Positions 1 to 6,980 of a stretch of 16,006 nucleotides of DNA are shown here, one piece after another. Under the pieces are notes generated by a model that worked only from the letters and a program-made list of their open reading frames with translations, searched no databases and was not told where the DNA came from. The translations under genes were made by a program, and so were the position numbers. The first letter of the stretch is position 1. Each line of letters begins with the position of its first letter. This stretch comes from Bacteroidales bacterium (GTDB lineage Bacteria > Bacteroidota > Bacteroidia > Bacteroidales > Bacteroidaceae). Where the stretch lies: NCBI GenBank assembly GCA_004552195.1, contig SFPC01000042.1, positions 1 to 16,006 on the forward strand. The letters run 5' to 3'.

Positions 1-16
1 TTTATAGAAAGCGTAT

Positions 17-75
17 TTGAAAACCCCTAAGTCTTTAGCTTAGGGGATGAAAAATACGGGGTAGCGCAGCTACCC
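17..75 (-). mobile_element. Right end of an IS200/IS605-type element (two hairpins)
   Basis: Two perfect hairpins lie just past the transposase remnant. CCCCTAAG (24-31) pairs with CTTAGGGG (39-46) across a 7-nt loop, and GGGTAGC (59-65) pairs with GCTACCC (69-75) across GCA, with the transposase stop codon inside the second stem. A subterminal hairpin at the transposase 3' side is typical of IS200/IS605 right ends. On the minus strand the first hairpin is followed by TTTTCAA. TCAA (complement of 17-20) matches the right cleavage tetranucleotide known for IS608, so the element may end near 17. The exact boundary is inferred. Confidence 0.6.
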
Positions 76-171
76 TTGGTTTTCAATATATTTCTTGATG
101 GTCTCTTGACTGACATTCCCAATTGAAGATATAAAATATCCGTCAGTCCCCATCTTGAATATAATCACTTT
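70..171 (-). pseudogene. tnpA: C-terminal remnant of IS200-like Y1 (HUH) transposase TnpA
   Basis: The minus-strand frame ending at a TAG (70-72) reads KMGTDGYFISSIGNVSQE and finishes with TIKKYIENQG. This matches the extreme C-terminus of IS200/IS605 TnpA transposases. In that family the Tyr and Gln of the YIxxQ motif are the nucleophile and a metal ligand, and both are kept here. A stop in the same frame at 172-174 closes the frame after about 33 codons, and the HTH gene begins right there. The whole N-terminal part with the HUH motif (normally about 100 residues) is therefore missing. This is a truncated, inactive transposase that could only be mobilised in trans. The identification rests on motif recall. 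Confidence 0.7.
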
Positions 172-422
172 TCATGAATATGGATAAGAGGCTGACCAAA
201 GAATGTGGAAAGCATCGAGATTGTTCTTAGTGTGAAATTGTGTTGACCGCTCAACCATTTTGTCACTTCACTCGGTTTCTTTCCAAGAGCCTGAGCAAAC
301 TGAAGTTTGGTCAAACCGCGTTGTGTCATCAACTCATAAATTCGGTTTGAAACGGCAAATTCCATTGCCACCTCCTGTTGTATGGCAGGAGAGGTGTTTG
401 CCAACATTTCGTCAAATATCAT
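165..422 (-). CDS. Orphan Xre/HigA-type helix-turn-helix protein
   Basis: This 85-residue protein has a Cro/C1-type HTH spanning about residues 36-76 (QRGLTKLQFAQALGKKPSEV, then a TKWLSGQHNFT recognition and wing region). The KKPSEVTKWLSGQHNFTLRT segment is typical of Bacteroidetes HigA-like antitoxins and small DNA-binding regulators. The start is the ATG at 422; no alternative start lies upstream before a stop in the same frame. No RelE/HigB-type toxin gene lies on either side: downstream is the transposase remnant and upstream only a 27-codon ORF overlapping this start by 11 nt. It may be an orphan antitoxin or an autoregulator. The last few codons overlap the transposase-derived frame, so the native C-terminus could have been changed by the IS junction. 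HTH identity is secure; the biological role is not. Confidence 0.8.
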   Translation of the reverse strand: MIFDEMLANTSPAIQQEVAMEFAVSNRIYELMTQRGLTKLQFAQALGKKPSEVTKWLSGQHNFTLRTISMLSTFFGQPLIHIHEK

Positions 423-495
423 CTGATAGGAATTGTATTGTGTACATGGTACAGGTTTTCGTATCTGTAACCAATTTCAATTCGGCTTCACTCAT
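412..495 (-). CDS. Possible 27-residue small ORF overlapping the HTH start
   Basis: A small ORF runs from an ATG at 495 to a TGA at 412-414. Its peptide starts MSEAELKLVTDTKTC and ends QFLSDDI. Its end overlaps the HTH start codon in a different frame, a geometry that can give translational coupling. I recognise no family. It could be a leader peptide, the remains of a toxin gene, or chance. Confidence 0.2.
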   Translation of the reverse strand: MSEAELKLVTDTKTCTMYTIQFLSDDI

Positions 496-675
496 ATAGT
501 ATCATGTTTTGTCGATGCAAAGAAACAAAGGATATTTCACTTAAAAGTAAAAGCCTGTCTGTATTTATGCTTTTTATATAAAAATCTGCTTTTTTCGTTT
601 GTGATGAATGTGCCAGTTTGATTTTTAGTTGTGGTAAAGATGATATTGTGTTGTCTAAGTTCTCTTTAGTTGTAT

Positions 676-853
676 CTTTGCTTCGCGAAGATAGGCTGCG
701 GCTCGGAAGAAAAAATCAAAACTGTCATTTTGCTTTTATTCTTCTCTCGCCTTGCACTACTTTGCTTCGCGAAGATAGGCTGCGGCTCGGAAGAAAAAAT
801 CAAAACTGTCGTTTTGCTTTTATTCTTTTTTATTCTTCTCTCGCCTTGCACTA
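676..853. repeat. Imperfect tandem duplication carrying -7 promoter boxes
   Basis: An 84-nt unit (676-759) is repeated immediately as a 94-nt copy (760-853). The copies differ by one substitution (A727 versus G811) and a 10-nt insertion that duplicates part of the ATTCTT tract near 821-836. Each copy begins with CTTTG followed by the perfect palindrome CTTCGCGAAG (681-690 and 765-774) and ends with CGCCTTGCACTA. Bacteroidetes -7 boxes TATCTTTG sit at 673-680 and 852-859; the junction between the copies has a defective version (TACTTTG). The repeat occupies most of the gap between the HTH region and ruvB. The rest of the gap (about 500-672) is AT-rich and shows no gene. Confidence 0.9.
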
Positions 854-859
854 TCTTTG
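852..859 (+). promoter_or_regulatory. Candidate -7 box for ruvB
   Basis: TATCTTTG is a perfect match to the Bacteroidetes primary sigma -7 consensus TAnnTTTG. It ends 8 nt before the ruvB ATG, so transcription from it would give a leader of only a few bases. No TTTG sits at the ideal -33 position (T-rich TTTA/TTTT there), so this box may be weak. The identical box at 673-680 would give a leader of roughly 180 nt instead. Confidence 0.5.
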
Positions 860-867
860 CCCCCGAA

Positions 868-1911
868 ATGGAGCAAGATACTTTTGACATAAGGGCGGAA
901 CAGCATTCGCCCGCCCCTTCGGAACGCGAATTTGAAAACGCTTTGCGACCGTTGCAGTTTGACGACTTCAGCGGTCAGCAAAAGGTGGTGGATAACCTGC
1001 GCGTGTTTGTCGAAGCGGCCAAATACCGTGGAGAACCCCTGGACCACACGCTGCTGCACGGTCCTCCGGGATTGGGAAAGACCACACTCTCGAATATTAT
1101 AGCCAACGAACTGGGCGTGGGTTTCAAACTTACCTCCGGACCTGTGCTCGACAAACCGGGCGACCTGGCCGGACTGCTGACAAGCCTCGAACCCAACGAT
1201 GTGCTTTTCATAGATGAAATTCACCGTCTCTCTCCGGTGGTGGAGGAGTACCTCTATTCCGCCATGGAGGACTACCGCATCGACATCATGATAGACAAAG
1301 GACCGGCGGCTCGCAGTATTCAAATTGACCTGAGCCCGTTCACACTGGTCGGTGCCACCACCCGCAGCGGATTGCTCACCGCTCCGCTGCGCGCACGCTT
1401 TGGTATCAATCTCCACTTGGAGTACTATGACGCAGAAACGCTTTGTCATATCATCACTCGCTCCGCCGGCATTCTGAGAGTGCCCATTGATCCTAAAGCT
1501 GCCGCCGAAATAGCCGGACGTTCGCGCGGAACGCCGCGTATTGCCAACGCCCTGCTCCGACGAGTCCGCGATTTCGCTCAAGTGAAAGGCAACGGACGCA
1601 TTGACGAACAGATTGCCGGTTACGCACTGGAGGCATTGAACATCGACAAGTACGGACTCGATGAAATAGATAACAAAATATTGCTCACCATCATCGACAA
1701 ATTTAAAGGTGGCCCCGTGGGCATCACCACTATCGCCACCGCTATCGGCGAAGATGCTGGCACGGTGGAAGAAGTGTATGAACCCTTCCTTATAAAAGAA
1801 GGATTTATCCGCCGAACGCCACGTGGACGTGAAGTAACCGACCTGGCTTACAAACATCTCGGTCGCAGCCGTTACGGAACCGCTTATGGTGAGCCTTCAC
1901 TCTTCGATTGA
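868..1911 (+). CDS. ruvB: Holliday junction branch migration DNA helicase RuvB
   Basis: This is a 347-residue AAA+ motor that drives Holliday-junction branch migration with RuvA during recombinational repair. Walker A is GPPGLGKT (residues 65-72), Walker B VLFIDEIH (112-119, D116/E117), sensor 1 GATTRS (162-167), the arginine-finger segment PLRARFG (173-179), and sensor 2 [15 protein letters not shown] (221-235). A C-terminal winged-helix domain follows from about 279 ([13 protein letters not shown]). Length is normal for the family. The start is the ATG at 868 ([12 protein letters not shown]), in line with Bacteroidales RuvB N-termini; extending the open frame upstream would translate the tandem repeat. 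ybeY follows after 61 nt on the same strand and may be co-transcribed. A -7 box lies within 10 nt of the start codon, so the mRNA may be nearly leaderless. ruvA and ruvC are not in the window. Confidence 0.97.
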   Translation: MEQDTFDIRAEQHSPAPSEREFENALRPLQFDDFSGQQKVVDNLRVFVEAAKYRGEPLDHTLLHGPPGLGKTTLSNIIANELGVGFKLTSGPVLDKPGDLAGLLTSLEPNDVLFIDEIHRLSPVVEEYLYSAMEDYRIDIMIDKGPAARSIQIDLSPFTLVGATTRSGLLTAPLRARFGINLHLEYYDAETLCHIITRSAGILRVPIDPKAAAEIAGRSRGTPRIANALLRRVRDFAQVKGNGRIDEQIAGYALEALNIDKYGLDEIDNKILLTIIDKFKGGPVGITTIATAIGEDAGTVEEVYEPFLIKEGFIRRTPRGREVTDLAYKHLGRSRYGTAYGEPSLFD

Positions 1912-1972
1912 AACAGGCAGACTAATCGGAACATTCGGATAGGGCTCTTCTGTGTTTCACAATTCCTTTTTC

Positions 1973-2407
1973 ATGATAACTTATCAAACCATTGATGTGA
2001 AAATGCCCGCTTTGCCGAAGGCCAAAACTTCGGCCTGGGTGCGGGAAGTGGCGGCAAGCTACGGCAAACGTGTGGGCGAGGTGGCCTATGTGTTCTGCAA
2101 CGACGAAAAAATTCTGGAGGTGAACCGTCAATATCTTCAACACGATTATTACACCGACATCATCACCTTCGACTACACCGAGGGCGACCGCATCGGCGGC
2201 GACCTCTTCATCAGCCTCGACACCGTGCGCTCCAATGCCGAACTCTTTGGTCGCCCTTACGAGGAAGAACTCCACCGCGTGGTTATCCACGGTATTCTGC
2301 ACCTTTGCGGCATCAACGATAAAGGTCCCGGCGAGCGCGAAATCATGGAGGCCGCTGAAAACCGGGCTCTTGACATGCTCTCCGCGGCCGAAGCAATCAT
2401 CCGATAG
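1973..2407 (+). CDS. ybeY: Endoribonuclease YbeY (rRNA maturation factor)
   Basis: This 144-residue UPF0054 family protein is a metal-dependent single-strand endoribonuclease that acts in 16S rRNA 3'-end maturation and late 70S quality control in other bacteria. Diagnostic segments are EILEVNRQYL-like (ILEVNRQYLQHDYYTDIITF, about 47-66), the GGDLFIS strand (76-81) and the metal-site helix HGILHLCGIND (106-116). Canonical YbeY has three His in HGxLHLxGxxH; here the third position is Asp116, a substitution I recall as common in Bacteroidetes. I chose the ATG at 1973 (MITYQT) over an in-frame GTG at 1952 because related proteins start with a short MxxTYQT-like N-terminus. It follows ruvB by 61 nt and is probably in the same transcript. 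Confidence 0.93.
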   Translation: MITYQTIDVKMPALPKAKTSAWVREVAASYGKRVGEVAYVFCNDEKILEVNRQYLQHDYYTDIITFDYTEGDRIGGDLFISLDTVRSNAELFGRPYEEELHRVVIHGILHLCGINDKGPGEREIMEAAENRALDMLSAAEAIIR

Positions 2408-2451
2408 CTCTACTCGTAACAGAAATAGTTAACTGTTGTAAATAAACTCAT

Positions 2452-2486
2452 CTAAATTGTTCTTCTTATCTCAATTTAGCCCCTTT
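2452..2486 (+). terminator. Weak candidate terminator after ybeY
   Basis: CTAAATTG (2452-2459) pairs perfectly with CAATTTAG (2472-2479) across a 12-nt loop, followed by CCCCTTTT. The stem is AT-rich and the T-run short, so termination may be inefficient. It lies 44 nt past the ybeY stop and before the next promoter. Confidence 0.35.
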
Positions 2487-2518
2487 TAGTCGATTATTGG
2501 GAAATTAAGGTCTAATTG

Positions 2519-2550
2519 TTTGGAATTAAGGAAAACTTTTTAGATTTTTG
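2519..2550 (+). promoter_or_regulatory. Likely promoter of the inositol-phosphate synthase gene
   Basis: TTTG at 2519-2522 is followed after 18 nt by TAGATTTTTG (2541-2550), close to the Bacteroidetes -33 TTTG / -7 TAnnTTTG pair. The -7 element has two extra T residues, so it is imperfect. It would give a leader of about 100 nt before the ATG at 2658. Confidence 0.5.
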
Positions 2551-2657
2551 CGGTTTTAAAGGAGTAGGCTCAGAGGTGGGTTGAGGGAAAACGCCTCTCT
2601 TTTCCACCTTGTTCGCATGCTTAATCCCCAACAATATATTCAAAGTTTTAAATATCT

Positions 2658-3950
2658 ATGGAACCTGCAACAGGAAAATTAGGCGTGATGTGCGTCGGCC
2701 TCGGCGCGGTTACAACAACCTTCATTACCGGTGTTCTGATGACTCGCAAAGGGTTAGCCAAACCGGTAGGATCAATGACCCAATACGATAAAATTCGTGT
2801 AGGCCGAGGAAAAGACAAGAAATATCTCCACTATGGTGAGATAGTTCCTTTGGCCTCGCTTAATGACATTGTGTTTGGTGCCTGGGATGTCTATCCCGCC
2901 AATGCCTATGAGAGTGCGCTCAATGCCGAAGTACTCAAAGAAAAGGACATCGAACCCGTTCGCGATGAGCTCAAAGCCATCGTGCCCATGAAAGCTGCTT
3001 TTGACCGCAACTATGCCAAACGTTTGGATGGCGACAACGTGAAGGATTGCGCCACACGCTGGGACATGGTGGAAGCGCTCCGCGAGGATATCCGCCAGTT
3101 CAAGGCTCAGAACGGTTGCGACCGTATCGTGGTGATTTGGGCCGCTTCGACCGAAATCTACGTGCCGGTTGACGAGAACGTGCATGGCACACTCGCCGCG
3201 CTGGAAGCTGCCATGAAGGCCAACGATACCGAACACGTGGCTCCCTCCATGTGCTACGCTTACGCCGCACTGGCAGAAGGTGCTCCCTTCATCATGGGTG
3301 CGCCCAACACCACCGTGGACATTCCCGCCATGTGGGAAATGGCCGAAAAGACCAAGATGCCTATCGCCGGCAAGGACTTCAAGACGGGTCAGACTTTGGT
3401 GAAGTCGGGCTTCGCTCCCATCATTGGCACGCGCTGCCTCGGCCTGAGCGGATGGTTCTCCACCAATATCCTCGGCAACCGCGACGGACTCGTGCTCGAC
3501 GAGCCGGCCAACTTCCACACAAAGGAGGTTTCCAAACTCTCCACCCTCGAAAGCATCCTCGTGCCCGAAGACCAGCCCGACCTCTACACGGACTATTACC
3601 ACAAGGTGCGCATCAACTATTATCCGCCCCGCAACGACAACAAGGAGGGATGGGACAACATTGACATCTTCGGCTGGATGGGCTATCCCATGCAGATCAA
3701 GATCAACTTCCTCTGCCGCGACTCTATCCTCGCCGCCCCGTTGCTCCTTGACCTCGTGCTGCTTTCGGACCTCGCCGCCCGCAAGGGACGCTACGGCACG
3801 CAACGCTTCCTCAGCTTCTTCCTCAAGAGCCCTATGCACGACTATACGCAGGGCGAGGTGCCCGTCAACCACCTCTTCCAGCAGTATGTCATGCTGAAGA
3901 ACGCCATCCGCGAAATGGGCGGTTACGAAGCCGACGAGGAAATCGATTGA
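2658..3950 (+). CDS. ino1: myo-Inositol-1-phosphate synthase
   Basis: This 430-residue enzyme converts D-glucose 6-phosphate to 1D-myo-inositol 3-phosphate using bound NAD+, the first step of inositol and inositol-lipid synthesis. An N-terminal Rossmann nucleotide loop is visible (VGLGAVTTTFITG, about 13-25). The conserved catalytic region includes IVVIWAASTE (157-166), APNTTVDIPA (215-224), the lysine-rich active-site motif GKDFKTGQT (238-246) and the LGLSGWFSTNILGNRDG segment (261-277). Length matches bacterial and archaeal-type synthases. The ATG at 2658 puts the Rossmann loop at the expected distance from the N-terminus. Synthases of this type are known in Bacteroides, where they feed inositol phospholipids and sphingolipids. 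The partner genes for inositol lipids (phosphatase, CDP-alcohol phosphatidyltransferase) are not adjacent here. It has its own promoter and is probably monocistronic. Confidence 0.95.
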   Translation: MEPATGKLGVMCVGLGAVTTTFITGVLMTRKGLAKPVGSMTQYDKIRVGRGKDKKYLHYGEIVPLASLNDIVFGAWDVYPANAYESALNAEVLKEKDIEPVRDELKAIVPMKAAFDRNYAKRLDGDNVKDCATRWDMVEALREDIRQFKAQNGCDRIVVIWAASTEIYVPVDENVHGTLAALEAAMKANDTEHVAPSMCYAYAALAEGAPFIMGAPNTTVDIPAMWEMAEKTKMPIAGKDFKTGQTLVKSGFAPIIGTRCLGLSGWFSTNILGNRDGLVLDEPANFHTKEVSKLSTLESILVPEDQPDLYTDYYHKVRINYYPPRNDNKEGWDNIDIFGWMGYPMQIKINFLCRDSILAAPLLLDLVLLSDLAARKGRYGTQRFLSFFLKSPMHDYTQGEVPVNHLFQQYVMLKNAIREMGGYEADEEID

Positions 3951-3990
3951 TATTTGTACTCTTGAAGGCTGCCTAAAGCCTTGAATGACC

Positions 3991-4053
3991 ATGAAAAGCT
4001 TCACGACACCTTTACCCGTTTGTACGGGACGAGCCTGCCGTGAAGCTTTTCAT
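3991..4053. repeat. 63-bp nested inverted repeat between ino1 and the DUF5686 gene
   Basis: ATGAAAAGCTTCACG (3991-4005) and CGTGAAGCTTTTCAT (4039-4053) form a perfect 15-bp stem. The 33-nt interior holds a second perfect hairpin, CCCGT (4015-4019) with ACGGG (4024-4028). No T-run follows (CTCTCTCCCTC on the plus strand), so it is not a classical rho-independent terminator. It starts 40 nt past the ino1 stop and could be a 3'-end stabilising or processing structure, or a small palindromic element. Confidence 0.85.
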
Positions 4054-4128
4054 CTCTCTCCCTCTATTGAACCCATTGATAGGACTCCCCTTTAACCTTC
4101 CGCTCAACCAGTAATTTTCTTTCAAACG

Positions 4129-6726
4129 GTGAAAAGATTCTTCTTCCTGCTCCTCTTGTTCTCCTGCTGTGTCATGGCTGCTTTGGCCCAGAAAAAGCTC
4201 TCCGGCGTGGTGGTCGACTCCAAGACAGGTGAAAAGCTCCCCTTCGTCAACGTGGTCTACACCAGCGGCGGCGGAACGCAAACCGATCTGGACGGACACT
4301 TCACGCTTCCCTTCCGGGCGGGGCGGCTGCGGCTTTCGGTCATCGGCTACGAAACGAAAACCGTTTCCGTGAAATCGGCTGCCGACTCGCTCGTGTTCAA
4401 GCTCGACGCGCTCGAAACGGCCTTGAACGCTGCCGTGGTGGTGGGAAAGAAGACCAAATACTCGCGCAAGAACAATCCCGCCGTGGAGCTGATGAAAAAA
4501 GTCATTGAGGCCAAGAAGGAGAGCGACCTGCATGTTTACGACTATTACAGCATAGACAAATACAACAAAATTACCTTCGCACTCAACGAAGTTACCGACC
4601 GCATTTTCGAGGAAGGTTCGTTCAAGAAGTTTCCCTTCCTCAAGGAACACGTGGAGGTGTGCAACGAAACGGGGAAACTTATCCTCCCCATCTCGGTTGA
4701 CGAAACCGTTACGCGGCTCATCTACCGCCGCGAGCCCAAATCGGAAAAGAGCATCATACTCGGACAACGCTCCAACGGCATCAACGACCTTCTGAACACG
4801 GGCGACATCGTCAACACCATGCTGAAGGACTGCTTCACCGATGTCGACATCTACAAGGACGAAGTCCGGCTGCTACAATATCCCTTTACCAGTCCCATCG
4901 CTACGCATACAGGCATCAGCTTTTATCGTTACTTTATTGTCGATACCCTCATGGTAGAAGGCAAGGACAAGTGTATACGTGTGGACTTCACCCCCAACAA
5001 CCCGCAGGACTTCGGCTTTTCCGGAAGCCTTTACATCCTGGCCGACAGCACCTACCGTGTGCGTAAGGTCGACATGGGCATACCCGTGCGCTCCGATGTC
5101 AACTTTGTCGAGAGCATGCGCATCATCCAAAGTTTCGAGCAGCTGCCTTCGGGCGAGCAGGTGCTGATAAAGGACGATATGCTCGTGCAACTCAAAATAG
5201 CTAAGTTCCTACAGAAGTTCCAGGTGAAGCGAACCACCGAGTACTCCAACTTTTCCTTCGCCCCCATCCCCGACCGCACGTTTAAGTTTAAGGGAGAAAC
5301 ACTCACGGCTTCTAACGCCCAGATGCAGAACGAAGCCTTCTGGGAAACCCATCGTGCAGACTCTCTTACCAAGAGTGAAGGTAGCCTCGACCTACTCGTG
5401 CGCCGGTTGGAGCAAGTCAAGGGCTTCAAACCCGTGCTGTGGGTGGCCAAAGCATTTATTGAAAACTTTGTGGAAACAAGTCTCGACCCCGAGAAACCTT
5501 CCAAGGTCGATATCGGGCCGGTTAACACGATGCTCACGCAGAACACCGTCGACGGGTTCCGCATGAGAGTTTCCGCACAGACCACCGCCAACTTCAATAA
5601 ACACCTCTTCCTCAAGGGCTATGCAGCCTATGGCTTCAAGGACCAGAAGGTGAAGGGCATGGGCGAGGTGACTTATTCCTTCAACGAGAAAGCTTACCTC
5701 CCCCGCGAGTTCCCCGTGAACAACCTTACCTTTAATTACACGCGCGACGTGATGTCGCCATCCGACAAGTTCATGCCTACCGACAAGGACAATGTGTTCA
5801 CCTCTTTCAAATGGACCAAGGTGAACCACATGATGTACTTTGAAACTTATCGCCTCCTTTGGGACCGCGAGTGGGAGAACGGTCTGCGCTTTAACATCCA
5901 GGCCCGCACTTCCAAGGACGAACCCACCCTTTCGCTCTTCTATCAGCCACTCAGTAACGGCTCTATCTCGGGTGAATCTGCTGGTTGCTATCCCTATATC
6001 CGCACCTACGACTTCACCGTTGGCCTCCGCTTCCAGCCCGGTGTAACCTGGATTAACACCAAGCAGCGACGCATAGCTGCCAACAACGATGCCCCCATCT
6101 TCAGCCTGAACCATACCGCCGGACTCTACAACTTCGGCCGCGCTGACTACGCCTACAACTTCACCGAAGCCGGCATATACAAACGTTTGTGGTTAGCCTC
6201 TTGGGGTAAGATGGACATCTATGTCAAGGGCGGCGTGCAGTGGAACAAGGTGCCTTTCCCCCTGCTCATCATGCCTGCCGCCAACCTGTCGTACATCATG
6301 GAGGACTATACCTTCAATCTCATCGACAACATGGAGTTCCTCAACGACCGCTACGCCTCGCTCATGTACTCCTGGGACTTGAATGGCAAAATCCTGAACC
6401 GCATTCCCCTCATCCGCAAACTCAAATGGCGTGAGTACATCGGCTGCAACGTGTTGTGGGGAACGCTCACGAGCAAGAACAATCCTTATCTTGACAAGAA
6501 CGCCGGCGACCACCGCCTGCTCTACTTCCCCGGCGAGATGCAGGCCGATGGAAGCTTTGAGTCGCTCTCCCATGTCATGGACAAGAAACGGCCCTATGTC
6601 GAACTGGTGGCCGGCATCCACAATATTTTCAAGATATTCCATATCGAGTATGTCCACCGCATGAACTACCACTATCCGGGCACGCAGAAGTGGGGCATAC
6701 GCGGCATGTTCCGCCTGACGTTCTGA
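4129..6726 (+). CDS. Exported DUF5686 / carboxypeptidase-regulatory-like outer-membrane protein
   Basis: This 865-residue protein starts at a GTG (4129). A clear signal peptide runs KRFFFLLLLFSCCVMAALA with probable cleavage before Gln21. Residues about 23-105 form a carboxypeptidase regulatory-like (CarbopepD_reg_2) beta-sandwich: SGVVVDSKTGEKLPFVNV, then TDLDGHFTL, then LRLSVIGYETK. The rest matches DUF5686, a family of large Bacteroidetes envelope proteins of unknown function. The C-terminal half is rich in alternating aromatic strands and ends GIRGMFRLTF with a terminal Phe, as in outer-membrane beta-barrels, so I infer an outer-membrane location. There is no TonB plug domain, so it is not a SusC-type receptor. 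A weak lipobox-like LFSC near the N-terminus seems less likely than signal peptidase I processing. It ends at a bidirectional terminator shared with glmS. Confidence 0.88.
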   Translation: MKRFFFLLLLFSCCVMAALAQKKLSGVVVDSKTGEKLPFVNVVYTSGGGTQTDLDGHFTLPFRAGRLRLSVIGYETKTVSVKSAADSLVFKLDALETALNAAVVVGKKTKYSRKNNPAVELMKKVIEAKKESDLHVYDYYSIDKYNKITFALNEVTDRIFEEGSFKKFPFLKEHVEVCNETGKLILPISVDETVTRLIYRREPKSEKSIILGQRSNGINDLLNTGDIVNTMLKDCFTDVDIYKDEVRLLQYPFTSPIATHTGISFYRYFIVDTLMVEGKDKCIRVDFTPNNPQDFGFSGSLYILADSTYRVRKVDMGIPVRSDVNFVESMRIIQSFEQLPSGEQVLIKDDMLVQLKIAKFLQKFQVKRTTEYSNFSFAPIPDRTFKFKGETLTASNAQMQNEAFWETHRADSLTKSEGSLDLLVRRLEQVKGFKPVLWVAKAFIENFVETSLDPEKPSKVDIGPVNTMLTQNTVDGFRMRVSAQTTANFNKHLFLKGYAAYGFKDQKVKGMGEVTYSFNEKAYLPREFPVNNLTFNYTRDVMSPSDKFMPTDKDNVFTSFKWTKVNHMMYFETYRLLWDREWENGLRFNIQARTSKDEPTLSLFYQPLSNGSISGESAGCYPYIRTYDFTVGLRFQPGVTWINTKQRRIAANNDAPIFSLNHTAGLYNFGRADYAYNFTEAGIYKRLWLASWGKMDIYVKGGVQWNKVPFPLLIMPAANLSYIMEDYTFNLIDNMEFLNDRYASLMYSWDLNGKILNRIPLIRKLKWREYIGCNVLWGTLTSKNNPYLDKNAGDHRLLYFPGEMQADGSFESLSHVMDKKRPYVELVAGIHNIFKIFHIEYVHRMNYHYPGTQKWGIRGMFRLTF

Positions 6727-6824
6727 CCTTTGCGGTGCGTGGCCGCCTGAATGTTTGTCTCTATTCCTGCTCAGACGACAACGCTGACAACTAAAGACAA
6801 GTCTAGTTCTGTGTGTCCCAAATG

Positions 6825-6873
6825 CAAAAACACAAACAACTCCTCTGAAGCGATGGAGTTGTTTGTGTTTTTG
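6825..6873. terminator. Bidirectional rho-independent terminator (DUF5686 gene / glmS)
   Basis: CAAAAACACAAACAACTCC (6825-6843) and GGAGTTGTTTGTGTTTTTG (6855-6873) form a perfect 19-bp stem with an 11-nt loop. A-rich on the left arm and T-rich on the right arm, it gives a U-run on both strands. It sits between two convergent genes, 98 nt past the DUF5686 stop and 107 nt past the glmS stop, and should terminate both. Confidence 0.9.
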
Positions 6874-6980
6874 TATATGTCTGCCTTTGGGTGGCGGAAA
6901 GAGATACCTGTCGTTTGCAGTGACTTCCTATACAATCGGTCGTCCTAAACAATCCGCCGGATTGATTGGGGTGCTGGGTG

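Noticed and set aside
676..853. CRISPR-like array
   Set aside because: Only two units directly abutting with no spacers, and no cas genes in the window.
670..867. N-terminal extension of ruvB through the tandem repeat
   Set aside because: The frame is open but would add 66 repeat-derived residues absent from RuvB proteins; the ATG at 868 matches the family.
666..890. Minus-strand ORF with repeated [15 protein letters not shown] peptides
   Set aside because: The peptide repeat is only the translation of the tandem DNA duplication; it overlaps the ruvB start and -7 boxes and is not a plausible gene.
820..1857. Long minus-strand ORF (345 codons) opposite ruvB
   Set aside because: Lies antisense to an unmistakable ruvB; composition (His/Val/Gln-rich low-complexity) is that of a shadow frame and no family is recognisable.
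2772..4004. Long minus-strand ORF (410 codons) opposite the inositol-phosphate synthase
   Set aside because: Shadow of a strongly recognised plus-strand gene; it also reads through the 3' hairpin and has no promoter or recognisable domain.
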